Origin: Juglans regia
Taxonomy: Eukaryota; Streptophyta; Magnoliopsida; Fagales; Juglandaceae
NCBI RefSeq assembly: GCF_001411555.2
Contig: NC_049907.1
Location: 33,247,866-33,311,865 of the forward strand
Direction of reading: 5' to 3'
Length of the DNA stretch: 64,000 bases
Under the pieces are notes generated by a model. The model saw nothing but the letters and a program-made list of their open reading frames with translations, had not been told where the DNA came from and searched no databases. Below are positions 1-17,128 of this stretch, in pieces (the first letter of the stretch is position 1; the number at the start of each line of letters is the position of its first letter). A program made the translations under genes and the position numbers.

Positions 1-494
1 TGGTTAATTACGACTTTTTCAACCTTCATGTAATATTTGAGTTAGTCTTGAATCATAGTTATTTCTAATTTTCCATTTTATTTGTAACTAATTAACTCCA
101 TCGAGTACGTAGAAACAGTAGTACACGGATTTCATTGCTAAAAATATGGGTATCTTTTGAGTTATGCAGCTAGTAGTACTTAATGACAAGATTTAAATAA
201 CAAGCTCCTATCGGCCTATATATGGTTGGGAGGATTTTGTGGCTTTTGGACATCTTTAATTCGTGATCTGTACCGGCACCAAAACAATTCTTATAGCATT
301 AAAAATAAAATAGATCAGATATTTTTTGGATTTTCTTTTAATGAATTGAATGATTAATATTTATTGGTAGCCTTTGTTAGCCACGGCCAATCAGTTTTTT
401 GTTTTTGTTTTTATCAACTCGGCCATTGTTGATTCAACAATGTCAACTACTCTTTGCAAACGGCAAAATGGCCGGTGCCAAGCTTTCTATAAAG

Positions 495-650
495 AACAAT
501 GTTGTATACAGTCGTGAAATGCGTAAATATCGTACAGTCATTTAGAAAAAGAGTGGAGTCTACTCTTAAAAAATTAATTTCTTTTTATGTGAGTCTCATA
601 TTTATTCACTTTTTTTCAAAGCGATTACACGGTGCTATCATTTCTCTAAA
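495..650. mobile_element. Short palindromic MITE, family A, copy 1
   Basis: The left end reads TACAGTCGTGAAATG, followed by AAAAAGAGTGG, AAAAAATTAATTT, an approximate mirror of these and ATCATTTCTC. The same pattern recurs near 11550, 17690 and 19716, so it is a dispersed repeat. No open frame is present and the ends are approximate. Confidence 0.55.
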
Positions 651-676
651 TGGGGCATATCGTCCGGTTTTAAATT

Positions 677-860
677 GAGAAATGATTTATACAAATTCTA
701 ATAAATAAATCATCTTTATGAAAAAGTGAAACCCATTATGAAAAAACCCATTATGAAAAAATACATTTTTTTTTCTTTATAAGTGAGACCCACTTTTTTA
801 TAAAAAACTTGCATGAAGTTTGTCTATTTGAAATTTACACCTAGCACTGCTCTTTTAAAT
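677..860. mobile_element. Palindromic MITE-like element related to family A
   Basis: It begins GAGAAATGATTTATAC and contains AAAGTGAAACCCATTATG and, further on, the near-mirror AAGTGAGACCCACTTTT. It ends near GCACTGCTCTT. The layout resembles the adjacent family A copy but the arms differ. Boundaries are approximate. Confidence 0.4.
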
Positions 861-1231
861 TATACAGTATTCAGTTGTTTATACGAACAATGCTCACATT
901 CATTGTAAACTAAACACATAAGTCACAAAAATTTCGCTTAAAAAATAGGTGGAACAAGTACTCAGAGTTATAAACTGGTAAATCTCATGTTCCTTGCTTT
1001 TTATTTATTTTTTTTAGAAAAAAAAAAAAATTAGTATCATGCCTACCTAGCTAGTTTGTATGATATCTGGAAATAATTTGGGTCAGCACAGCATGCATGT
1101 GGAATCAAAGTGGCCGGTTTTTTATGTCTTCATTTGATATTTTTCCAAAGGCACTTTCTTTGACTAAATTAATAATTATTTGCTTAAAAAATAATTGTTA
1201 TTCAAGCTTTGGTTTGTGAGGGACTCGAGTC

Positions 1232-1238
1232 TATAAAT
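1232..1238 (+). promoter_or_regulatory. TATA box of PR-10 gene 1
   Basis: TATAAAT lies 112 bases before the start codon, a spacing very like that of the TATA box of the second intact PR-10 gene (18244, 106 bases before its ATG). Confidence 0.7.
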
Positions 1239-1343
1239 TACATCAACCTGATATAGAACTCATATCTTCCAAGCTCAAACCCTCTCTAAAGCTCAACAAC
1301 TGATCCTGATCTCTTTATCATTTTTCCAATCTCTTAGCTAATC

Positions 1344-1932
1344 ATGGGTGTCTTAACTTATGAAACAGAGTCTACCTCAGCTATCCCACCGGCTAAGCTG
1401 TTCAAGGCCTTTATCCTTGACGGTGACAACCTTGTTCCAAAAGTTGCACCTCAAGCCATCAAGAGTGCTGAAATAATTGAAGGAGATGGAGGGCCAGGAA
1501 CCATCAAGAAGATAAGCTTCGCTGAAGGTTAGTTTCTAGTACTATTAATTTTTTTAAGATAGTATTTTTTCTCACTTTTGGCCATACATCATGAGGATTA
1601 TATAAAAAGAGTAACAAATCTTGGGCTTTGCAGGTAGCCATTTCAAGTATGTGAAGCACCAGATCGATGCGATTGACCACGCAAACTTCTCTTATGGCTA
1701 CAGCGTGATTGAGGGCGATGCTCTGGGCGATGTTCTTGAGAAAATCACTTACGAGATCAAGATAGTGGCTTCCCCTGATGGAGGATCCATCTTGAAGAGC
1801 ACCAGCCACTACCACACCAAAGGCGACCACGAGATCAAGGAAGAGGATGTAAAGGCTGGCAAAGAAAAGGCAGCTGGTCTTTTCAAGGCTGTTGAGGAAT
1901 ACCTCTTGGCACACCCTGATGCCTACAACTAA
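1344..1932 (+). CDS. PR-10 / Bet v 1-like protein, gene 1 (two exons, intact)
   Basis: Exon 1 is 1344-1527 and exon 2 is 1634-1932, joined across a 106-bp GT-AG intron that splits the Gly62 codon after its first base, the usual intron position in Bet v 1-type PR-10 genes. The product is 160 aa, the family's typical length. Visible landmarks are the MGVLTYE start, the glycine-rich P-loop GDGGPG (residues 47-52), the signature region around residues 88-122, and a C-terminal amphipathic helix ending in [11 protein letters not shown]-10 proteins are small cytosolic proteins with a hydrophobic cavity that binds flavonoids, cytokinins or other ligands, and they are often induced by pathogens or stress; many Fagales members are allergens. 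The ligand of this one cannot be told from sequence. A minus-strand frame across exon 2 is a shadow. Confidence 0.95.
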
Positions 1933-2596
1933 AACAAAGCTTGTCTTTGTCTATCTATGTCTTTGGCTTTCAAGTTGTTTTTTGCGCGTGTTGTCTAACT
2001 AGTCTTGGCTCGCTAAATAATGGAGTTTGCTGTTGTGATTGGTATGTTTGCTTTCTTATGATGTTCTAGCTAATAAGAGAGAACAGTATGAATGTTGTAA
2101 GATTCAATACATAAGTATTATGAAAGAAAGATGAACCTGTATACTATACTTGCAGAGTGGCTCCAATTTCCCAATAGTTGCCAATTAAAAAAATGATCAA
2201 TTCTCTTCATAATTAGGGCTTAAATCTTTCGGGATCATCCAAAGAATTTGAAGCATTCCACAACTCCAAGAAACAGATCAAAATCTTCCATTTTGTGATC
2301 ATCTGGTTCGAATTAATTGATGGGGGTGCTTCAATTTTTCCATTAATTGTGCAGGACTTGTGAACTGAAGTTGAGGCAGTGTTCTATATTTTTCCAATAC
2401 AAACTAAATATAACTCTCAGAAGAAGAAAAAAACAATATGAATCTTTGTGTTTGGACAGCCATTTCAAGTCCAAATGAATGTATCCATACGGGCTTGATT
2501 TTGTTATGAGGTAATTACATGATAAACCCTAGTGTTTGATTTTGTGTTCAAGTTTCAAATGCATCAATAGTCCACATCCTTCCATTGAAAACACAG

Positions 2597-2803
2597 GCAG
2601 GTTTGGGGGGTGGGATGAGACACAAAATTCTCATCTCATCATTACACATTTTTCAAATCTCCATACAAAATATAATAAACAATTCAATTTTTTCAAATCT
2701 CAATTTAACTTTTTTAAATCTCAATACAATAATAACACTAAAACATAATATTTTAAATACTAAAACAAAACATAAAATTCTCATCTCACCTCCAAACCTA
2801 CCC
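2597..2803. mobile_element. Tourist/PIF-like MITE, copy 1
   Basis: The left end GGCAGGTTTGG followed by GGATGAGA is mirrored by TCTCATCTCACC and CCAAACCTACCC on the right. The right flank begins TTA, as expected for the 3-bp target site of PIF/Harbinger elements. The left flank is ACA, so that duplication is mutated or the end is misplaced. The interior is A/T-rich without a transposase. Confidence 0.65.
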
Positions 2804-3220
2804 TTAAAAGCTTTCTATATAAATAAATGGTAAGTACCGGTAATAATAATTGAAAAAAGGATCATAAAATCTACTCATCGTCCCAATTCTCATTATTCTT
2901 TCATCATCCCATGACGTAACATTAGATGATTGGAGACTATTTATTATATTTCATTTATGAACCTATCATCTAATACTAAATTATGGGATGATGAGAAAAT
3001 AGATAATAAATAGATTTTTTTCTAAACTCAATTTAATGATCGATTAATATGGACAAATAGAGACAGTATTGAATATGAATGTGAGGTCTGCACTACTCGA
3101 TAGTCATTATATGAAGTAGGACTTGCATAAATGTCTTTTCCTTTTTAAAATTAAATAATTTAATTTAATGAAACAATCAAAGATAATTTCTATTGTTTTA
3201 TACTATTGACCTATATTTTT

Positions 3221-3424
3221 GTCTAGGTTTGGAGGTGGGATGAGATCCAAATTTCTCATCTCATCTCATCTCATCTCATCTCATCATTATATATTTTTTT
3301 AAATTTTTATATAAAATATAATAAATAATTTAATTTTTTCAAATTTCAATATAATATAATATTAAAATATAATATTTTACACTAAAATAAAATATAAAAT
3401 TCTCATCTAACTCCCAAACCTGAC
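3221..3424. mobile_element. Tourist/PIF-like MITE, copy 2
   Basis: It starts GTCTAGGTTTGGAGGTGGGA and ends CTCCCAAACCTGAC, with an internal run of TCTCA repeats after the left end. It belongs to the same family as the element at 2597 and the ends are diverged. Confidence 0.6.
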
Positions 3425-3900
3425 CATATGTCCAAAGTAAAGACCAAAGCAAAGGCAGCTGATCATGATGTGTAAGACTTCCGTGACTCTAAGGGAAGGG
3501 TGGAGATCTTTTATAGTCATATTCTTGTAGATCTCAGACGTCCATTGGCAGGCGTGAAACCCACTTTAAAGCACAAGAGTTTCTTTCGTCGGTGACGTGA
3601 CCTTAGGAGACTTTGTAGTCGCAAGGAAAAGCTTAGAGATATTATAAAATCTATAACAAAAAATGCTCTTTTTCCCAAATCAACTAATGAATCTTTCAGA
3701 AAAATATTTAGATATGTCAAAATCGATCTTCAACTCAATATTGATGAATATTTAAAAAAAGAGTATATAAAAAATAAATTATAAAATCATTTTATAAAAA
3801 TCATTTTTCATTCCGACATGTATATATACATACGTACATAATCCATTTTAAATGAAGAAAGTTTTATGATAGGAAGTATGTGGATCATCAAGGACTAGTG

Positions 3901-3932
3901 TGGGCTGACCCCAGGGGTTCGGGGTCAGCCCA
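3901..3932. promoter_or_regulatory. Inverted TGGGC-type motif in the RPN11 promoter
   Basis: A perfect 12-bp inverted repeat (TGGGCTGACCCC, 8-base spacer, GGGGTCAGCCCA) lies about 170 bases before the RPN11 start codon. Each arm carries TGGGC facing outward. TGGGC is the core of the proteasome-related cis element described in Arabidopsis and bound by NAC53/NAC78, and TGGGCY is the site II motif bound by TCP factors. A regulatory role here is inferred. Confidence 0.5.
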
Positions 3933-4098
3933 AGCTGGCCCTTTCTGCTCAAAATCATGGGTCTTAAGCTGGACCGAGGCGCAGTCCGGTAACTATAATG
4001 AGCTTAGCGCTACTTTCTGCACTTCAGTTCGCTGTGTCTGGAAAAATTATCCCGAATTCTTGCTCAGAAAGAAACCGGAAAGATCAGATATGTCCGGC

Positions 4099-9340
<5,242 letters not shown>

Positions 9341-11300
9341 AGTCCAGTGTTTCAAATCCAAGCCTTCATTATCCTCTAGGAGGCGATTAGGAAAATCTTT
9401 CTTGAAATGGGTATGTTCTTTCTTGAACTCTTTGGCAATCAGTTTTGTCATTGCTAGAAGGATCTGTACTGCTTAGTAGAACTGAAAGGGCAAGAAAGTG
9501 ATTTACGCTTGTTTTAGCACTACATGATTTATGATTTTCTGGCATCTCTGTATCAGTTGTACTTTAAACTTATTTGATCAGATTTTATTAATTTGGTGCT
9601 GCCTAGAAGTTTTTGTGCTCTTATTAGAATTGTCTGTTAGAAAAGGACTCGATCTGTCCTCTAAACTATGGATCTCTGAAACCGAAAAAAATATGTAGAT
9701 CTCCTTTCCCTCACTTGGTAAAACAAGAGAAGGTACACTAGAGGTGGGCACCCAACCCCTTTAGATCGGTGGTGGGACAATGGTGAAGGTGCGAGATCTT
9801 GAACTCCATCTCAATGATGTAATATGGCTAGGGTTTCAGATTTGAGAAAATCTGCTCAGCCCCCGGTCTCCCAACGCACACCGCACACTCTCCAACATGG
9901 CAAACCGGGTCTAATTCCATGTCATGGTTCTTTCATCCAACACGAATGTAAATTAAATCTCCTCTCAGCTCTTTTCTTCTCTATCTCTTTGAAGTTGCCC
10001 TAACCTGAGAAGCGCTCCCTCCCTCCCCATTATGCACTCTTTTCTCTCTCAACGTCGTAGGCATCAACTCAGCTCATCCCCTTCCGTGAGCCCCTCTCTC
10101 TCTCCTCATTGCTTGGCACTTGAATATAGGGCAAACTCGACCTATAGTAGTGAATCTAGGGCAAGTGGCAAGCTCGAATTGATGGCAAACTCGACCCCCA
10201 TCCATGTGTCTTTGCGTCCAGAAATAGACCTTCACATGTGTCACTGGTTGCTTCTTCATTGTGTGTCCCTTAGACAGCATTCAAACCTTCTTGTGCATCC
10301 AGATTTGAGGCACTGTTCATTAAGTTTCCTTCCGGTGCTTTGTTCATCTTCCTGATGCTTCATCTTATGTCATCATTCATTTGGCTTGCCTAAGTTCTTA
10401 ACTGGTAAGGCATTTGTTAAGCAAGCCACTTGGAGATAAAAGTAGCTAGGAGATTTATTGTCGCAAATATCATATATAATTGGGAAAAAGACATTCTGCC
10501 ATGTTCACAACTACAGAAAGTGATACAAAAGTTTTGTGTGCTTATGTTGAATATTTGTAATTAATTATTTTGCCTGGGAGCAATTAGCTTGATCCCCATC
10601 AAGTTCTGTGTTGGAATATTTGTTGAACTGATTTTGTTTGTAATTTCCCTGTTTAGAGGTTGTTCTTTGTGATTTATCTTTTGATCCTTTGATATTTGTT
10701 CTTGCCCATCACGTGTTTGATGGAAATACTGAACCAAACAGCTTGAGATTATTTGTCCTTGCCCATCATCAAGCTTTGATTTATCAAAGACTGACTTTCG
10801 TTCATGCAATACATGTAAAAACCACAACAAAAGCATACAATCCTTTTTTAATGAGTTGGACGTATATAAACCCAATGTGGAGTATTTGAAAAACATAATT
10901 TTAAAGCTATTGAAAGTCCTCACTTTTTAAAACAAGACAATTGGTTAACTTTCTTCGTTTAAGGTATTTAAGTAAATGCTCACCGTCCCTTGTTTTGTTT
11001 TATGGTGCAGGAGATGAAAAGAGGTCCTTCAATGGAGAAGCTGAGGCCATTTCAGAATATGTGTTGTTTTGATTTAATTGCTATTGTGGATTAGTTGGTA
11101 GTAATGGAATTTGTAGCTTGTAATACTCTTTCTTGGCATGGGTTTTATATTCTAGCCCCGTGTTTGCCACTGAATGCCTACACATGATATTTTTGTGATT
11201 GGTAAGTAAATGTAATGGTTGGAGACTCCAGATTAGATTTTGATGCTTGCTAGTTGTTAGCTGTTGCACTTTATTTTTTGTCTGACCATGATTTGTTGTT
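9341..11300 (+). other. RPN11 3' region with a possible 3'-UTR intron
   Basis: No coding region is supported. A good donor (ATGG|GTATGTT at 9411) and a good acceptor (GGTGCAG|GAGATG, exon side from 11011) could remove a 1.6-kb intron from the 3' UTR, after which T-rich sequence typical of plant 3' ends runs to about 11250. Between them, 9690-10360 is more C-rich and may be an insertion; it matches nothing I recognise. Confidence 0.35.
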
Positions 11301-13165
11301 CAGTCAAAAGAAAGAAAAATTTTGTTCAGTGATGGTTGCTTTTGTAACGATTAACTAGATTTAACTTGTGCTTAATATTCTGAAAAATTCATGAGAAATC
11401 CATGAGACTTCTTTTAGTACATTACAATCATAATCTCAATCACATCCTGAGCTTTGCACTCTTATGAAGCAATAGAGATAAAAAAAATGTACTAAATTCA
11501 TCTTCAGCAATTTTCATATTATTCTAATAGAAAAGATATTTGTAACTATAAATTGTACAACTATCGTGTAATTACTTTGAAAAAAGTTAATAAAACATGG
11601 GACTCACATAAAAAAAAATTAATTTTTTAATAGTGGATTTCACTTTTTTTCAAAATGATTACGAGGCGTTTACATACTTTACGGTTGTATGTAGAATTAC
11701 TCTTATTCTAAAAGCTCTTGGTGAAACAAACCCAATTTAAGTAAATGAAGGAAATAAATAATTACGTGTCTTATATAAAACCTCAACCAACGTGAAGTTC
11801 TAGCACCTAAATCATCTTGGTACGGTGGGAGAGGTAAAATAGAATGTATTCAATCACTTTCATCACCTAGCATAAGCAATGCATTACAAGAAAAATTACA
11901 TTTATCAAATCTATAGAAGTAATCCAAAACGTGTACAAGAAAAATTACATCCATCAACTCTAACATTCAAAACTACACTCATCTACTGGCAAATAATTCT
12001 CCAATTCATCTGCGACCCATATTTTGCCTACGCATTCACATCCATCTATTCTTAAAATCAAAATAATTACACCAAGGTTGAATACAATAATTCTCAAATC
12101 ACTACAAACAACAAAATACCAAGTTTGGATATAACCCAATGCCAAACAGATTACACTACAAATTGAAACATCTTAAAATTCTTCAACTTCCAATTTGTCA
12201 GCTGCAGTGACACATTATCAAGTGAGCATCAATCCTCTAGTTGAAAGCAGGCCTTTGAACTTCTAGTGTCTTTGCATGTTGAAGCTTCATTATTTATCTA
12301 TCAACAAAGGGAAAAAAAATTCATGACAATAATAGATACACTAACAGCTACAGGTATACCTATAGCTACAATCCGCTAAAAAAAAACTCATATTTACTAA
12401 TATATAACACTAACAGTTATGCAAATTCACAAGGATTGATTTGCACCAATATCCAAGTGGCACGCATGACATATCATCAGAAAACTACTTTAACAGCCAA
12501 TGCCACCAAAATTTCTCTTTATTAGTGATAACATATTCCTTAAACAGAAAAAATGTAGTTGATATTTTGGTTTCAACCCTGCTTCATCATCAAATTCCAG
12601 TGTTGATATTTAGGGAAGAAAAAAATGGCTATAAATCCTTTTGCTGCAGCTAGCAAAGATAACAATTAACATCAAAGTATTTGGAAAGTGTGCCTAGTTA
12701 TAATATGGGGCCTAATGCTCACTCTTTCCCTTCACCCATCAAGTTATTTAACTCAAATTCAATTACTGGTGACTAACATCCACTTCTTCAACTGCAAATG
12801 CAAAAATAAAGATATAAATAATAGAAGAAAAAAGGAGAAATTAAAGGGTCGAAGAGGGCAGCATAAAAATTAAAAATTGTCCAGTCTCGGTAGAAATTCA
12901 AAAAACAAAAACAAAATCACATATCCATTAAATACAAAAACACTCAATATACTAGAAATGGAGAGACCTCATTTCAAAGAGAAAAATAAAAATTCTTTCT
13001 TTCATTTCTTACTAGCCTTGTCGGCAGAGCACCAGGAGACAAATGGTGGGTATCGGCAGCAAGATCAACCAGCTGGGCTGAAGAGATAATGAGGTGGGCA
13101 GTGGGGGGAGAAAAATGCTGAAGAGAAAATGTGGGGAAGAACAATGCCGGGGTTATTTCGAATGG
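11301..13165. other. Intergenic
   Basis: AT-rich non-coding sequence. Apart from the MITE at 11550 nothing is recognisable; the small open frames here have no family resemblance and biased composition. Confidence 0.55.
11550..11703. mobile_element. Short palindromic MITE, family A, copy 2
   Basis: It contains AACTATCGTGTAATTACTTTG, GGGACTCACATAAAA, AATTAATTTTTTAATAGTGG and CAAAATGATTACGAGGCG, and ends near TGTATGTAGAATTACTC. This is the same layout as the copies at 495 and 19716. No coding content; ends approximate. Confidence 0.5.
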
Positions 13166-13173
13166 GTCCTGGG

Positions 13174-13982
13174 TAGGGGTGTAAATTTAAATCGAGAAAC
13201 CGAAAAACTGGTCCGAACCGGTTCTTAAATTATGCAAACTGGTCGGAACCGATCCAGTCCTGGTTCTACAATTTTTGAGACCGGACCGGACATGATCAGT
13301 TGAGAGAAAAAAATATAAAAATTAATATTTTATATATAAGTTTTATATATAATATATAATTATATGTGAAATTTTTATATATAATATATAATTATATATC
13401 ATATATGAAATAATTTCATATTATAATTTATAAATTATAACATAAAATGTTAATCTTAAATATGAACATTTGTAATTTGTTTGATCATATGTTATTAATA
13501 TAATTATATATAAGATAATATTATTATAATTTATAAAATAAAAGTTTAATCTTGAAGATGAAAATTTAATTGATCATATGTTTTAAACATAAAATATATA
13601 TATTAAATTATATTATATATAGTCTAATATATTATATAGCTATACTAATATATAAGTTTATAACTAATACTAATATATAACTATACTAATAGTATAATAC
13701 TAATACTATTATATTAATACTAATTTTTTTACTAAAACAGATTTTTTTATTAGTGCAAATTTTGTAATAGGAACAAATTTTTAGAACAAATTTTTTGAAA
13801 CAGTTTTTTTTATTAACATATTTTTATTTTTTAATGACAAACTTACATTTTAAAAAACCGGTAAAACCGGAGATATCGGTTTAGAAGGGTAACCGGTGCG
13901 TAATCGGTTTTGAAAAATACAAAACCGGTACATACTGGTTCGGACCTAAATTTTATCCAAAACCGAATCGGTTACACCCCTA
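13174..13982. mobile_element. hAT-like MITE, complete (809 bp)
   Basis: Terminal inverted repeats TAGGGGTGTAA and TTACACCCCTA are flanked by 8-bp target duplications GTCCTGGG (13166-13173) and GTCCTAGG (13983-13990) with one mismatch. An 8-bp duplication and this terminus fit the hAT superfamily. The subterminal regions carry many CCGGTT/AACCGG words in both orientations, possible transposase-binding repeats. The interior is AT-rich with no transposase, so it is non-autonomous. Confidence 0.8.
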
Positions 13983-13990
13983 GTCCTAGG

Positions 13991-15980
13991 CTAAAATGAA
14001 AGAAAAAGCTCAGGAACAGTCGGGTGAGTATCTCATTTTCACACCGGCCAATAGGACTTAAACATATGTGAAGTGTATTCCTCTTACAATAAACCACAAT
14101 CCATTGAATCAAGTCAATGTTTTCCTCTCCTCGATTCTCCCTCTCCCTTTTTCCCTCTTCTTTCTCTCCTCTCTCCCTTCTTTTTTCCCCCCAATCCATT
14201 GGTTTTTTTTCTTTTTTTTGAATAAGTTAAACAAAAAAAGACACCAGATAGCATTAGAAAAAAGGGCCTGAGATATAAATCACAAAACAAGTATGAACTA
14301 CTAACGAAAGGTGCTCCAACCAACATAAACTTATTAGAAGATCATAATATAATTTTCTACTTCTTCAAGCAAGTTGGGATGTGAGGATCTACAGGGGATC
14401 TAATTTGTAGCAAGTAGGAACACTCCAAGTCTGTGACATTCCCGTGAGAGCCACCAATAGCAACAACACTATCAATGCAAACTTCAACACAAATCTCTCG
14501 ATCGGAGTTTCCAACTCAGTTTTTTTCAAAAACGTTTAGCTTCTCTCAAACGAACCAACGTATAAGCAAAATGTGCTCTTTTAATCATTTTATCACCAAA
14601 GTTTTTGAATTTACTTTCTCACATTTTCTAAAAATCACCGAACAGATTAGCAAATCGTAAATTACCAAATCAGAAACTATTTGTATATCTAACCTCAGAG
14701 ATATAAATGCCCACCAAGCGAATGAATTTTTGCACACAGAAGTGCTCTTTACAGACAGTAATTTTGCACACAGAAGAGAGAGAAAGAGATACTGTTTCGA
14801 CGGGGAGGTTTGGACAGGGGTGGGGGCACAGGAAATGTTTCGGGTGGGGCACAAGATAGATCTGGCAAGGGAAAATTATGATATGCTACGTCCGAGTGTT
14901 TTCTCAATTTTACTGAAGAGTAGTGCTATACGGCATCCACTGTAGTGGTGCACACAATGCACACACTACGTGGATGCCTCTCATCCATTTGTTTTGATGA
15001 TAAATTCTTCCTTGATTTGTTCCATTTTATCTCGGTTTTCTTTATATTCATTTTCTTGTTTGTTCTTTATTTTCTTTCTTGATCTCGATTTCTTCTTTCT
15101 TCTGACCATTTCCGATTTTCTTCCTTATTATCGATTCTTTCATTATTTTCTTCTTGATCCTCTCCGATTCGATTCTCTGAGCCTTTATTCTTTCATTATC
15201 TTCGATCTTCATTTTATTCTGATCTTTATTTCTTCATATTCATTTTATTTCATTTCGATCCTTATTTCTGATCTTTGCCGCCTTCATCTCGCTTCGCTTC
15301 CTTCCTCATCTCCGCTTCATCTCTCATTCATTCTCGCTTCGTTTCCTCATCTCCGCTTGCTTCAATTCTCTCATCCGTGGTTTCCTAATCAGGTTTCATG
15401 CTTTTCCTCCTGGGATGTAGGCGGTTTTGACACCTATTGAGTGTAATTATTTTATAAATAAGACTTATGAGCATTTTCTTACTGAAACCTAAAATACAAC
15501 TGGCGATGACGTATAAAATCTCGTTGTACACCCGACCTGCCCGAAGCGTCTCTCAAAAATGAAATGCTAAACGATTTGGTTTTTTTTTTTTTAGAAAAAA
15601 CCACGTAGGCTTGTATATAAAGTTGAAGAAATAGAAGGAGGTTAACAGGACTCCTCAGATTTAATGGCTGCCTGGTACCCTGCCGCCACATTGGTTAACC
15701 TGGGTCATGAAAGAAATAATATGATGGCACAGCTGTCACCACCCTTTCCGGCTATTTAAGAATGATGTCGTCTTGTTCCTAACTTTCCTGATTCTTTCCC
15801 GTCTGTTTCAAAGCTTACAAGTTTGGATACAGATCCTTATTGTTTTTGAACTATTGGGCGTAGAGGAAGAGAGATATAAATACATGAATGTGTCTTATAG
15901 CATTTTATTGGGCATCTAATGCTATTTGGAAAATTCACTCCGACATTTTATAAATATTATGGGGTCTATTTATATATATA
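13991..15980. other. Intergenic
   Basis: No supported gene. 14995-15375 is a T/C-rich low-complexity tract (TTCTTTCTT, CTTCATCTC and similar words) that gives a long but compositionally biased open frame. The remainder shows nothing recognisable. Confidence 0.5.
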
Positions 15981-15987
15981 TATATAG

Positions 15988-16613
15988 GTTAATTACACTT
16001 TATCCTTTTAAATATTTACTCAATTCACAATGTATTTTCAAAATTAATAATTGTATTAAAGTAGACTTTCAATTTTTTAAAACTTTTCAATTTTCCATTT
16101 CGTCTACCAGCAGCGTTGAATTTAACGAAAATTTACTTTAAAGATGTAATTTTTATCTAATATATTATCATTGACCATATAAGATATAAAATAATATATG
16201 TTATCAATTAATAATAAATAATTAATCATTAACCATATATAAAATCATTTTATACCTAAGTTGTAAGTAAATATGAATAATTTATGTACACAATAAAATT
16301 ATTTGATATTCATTAACTATATATAAATTAATAAAAAAATTATTTATTAATTTATTGTTTATTATTAATTGATAGCATATATTATTTCATATTTTATATA
16401 ATCAATAATAATAAATTAGATGAAAATTATATTTTTGCAGTAAATGATATACACATGAGCAGCACGTGTAACAAATTTCAGTTATATTTGACGCTGCTGG
16501 TAGATGGAATGAGGAATTGAGAAGTTTTGAAAGTTTGAGAATCTATTTTGATGTAATTATTAGTTTTAGAAATTATAAATTGAATGAAAATTTAAAAGGA
16601 AAAAATATAATTC
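15988..16613. mobile_element. Foldback element: long inverted repeat of about 0.63 kb
   Basis: The left half (from GGTTAATTACACTTTATCC) is the diverged reverse complement of the right half (ending AAAAATATAATTCGAG). Matching landmarks are TCTACCAGCAGCGTTGAAT near 16105 against ATTTGACGCTGCTGGTAGA near 16485, and ATGTTATCAATTAATAATAAA near 16198 against TTTATTATTAATTGATAGCAT near 16358. The arms meet near 16300 with almost no loop. No open frame. It could be a Mutator-like or foldback MITE; no clear target duplication was found. Confidence 0.75.
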
Positions 16614-16620
16614 GAGAGAA

Positions 16621-16657
16621 CACACACACATATATATATATATGTATGTATATATAT
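16621..16657. repeat. CA/TA microsatellite
   Basis: CACACACACA runs into TATATATATATA and then TATGTATGTATATATA, just beyond the foldback element. Confidence 0.85.
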
Positions 16658-17128
16658 TGTGGGGCAACCATTTAGATTTGTGAAAATTGCATTTTGGCAA
16701 CGACTTTTGTAATTGGGCTAGTATAAGCTAATTATGTGAGCGTACGGTTTTGCTGTCTGGGGATGGATTGTGATATCCGGAAAATATTAATGGAGCCCTC
16801 CAACTTACCTCTCATATATTTTAATTTTTAAATTTTTTTATTTAATAATTAAAAAAGTGATTATTAATAAAATTATATATATATATTTATTTTTTTCTTA
16901 ATAATTAAACTTATTAAAAAAATACTTGAAAGAAAATAAAAAATAACAACAAATTTATAACTGGCAACAGATCATTTGGCCCGAAGTCAGAAATGTCTTA
17001 TCGTTTTGTGATCAATTTCATTATTTCGGCATTTTGATCTATCAGCTTAATAGCGTATACTATCTTATTTTGGGGATTGAGACTTCTAGAATTTTGTCGA
17101 AGTTAAGGTAAATTTTGACGCACACTAA

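Larger units (their letters stand above)
1..1231. other. Intergenic, upstream of PR-10 gene 1
   Basis: AT-rich non-coding sequence with no supported gene. It holds two short palindromic MITE-like elements (listed separately) and the presumed promoter of the PR-10 gene that starts at 1344. The last 200 bases before the TATA box show no recognisable repeat. Confidence 0.6.
1933..3900. other. Intergenic between PR-10 gene 1 and RPN11
   Basis: The first 250 bases are presumably the PR-10 3' UTR and terminator. The rest is AT-rich and holds two Tourist-like MITEs (listed). Small open frames at 2536-2833 lie inside the first MITE and are not genes. Confidence 0.6.

Noticed and set aside
1504..1914. 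136-codon minus-strand frame over PR-10 gene 1
   Set aside because: Antisense shadow of exon 2; it crosses the intron and has no independent support.
14970..15440. 156-codon frame rich in F, S and L
   Set aside because: It comes from a T/C-rich low-complexity tract, has no domain and no plausible promoter or splice structure.
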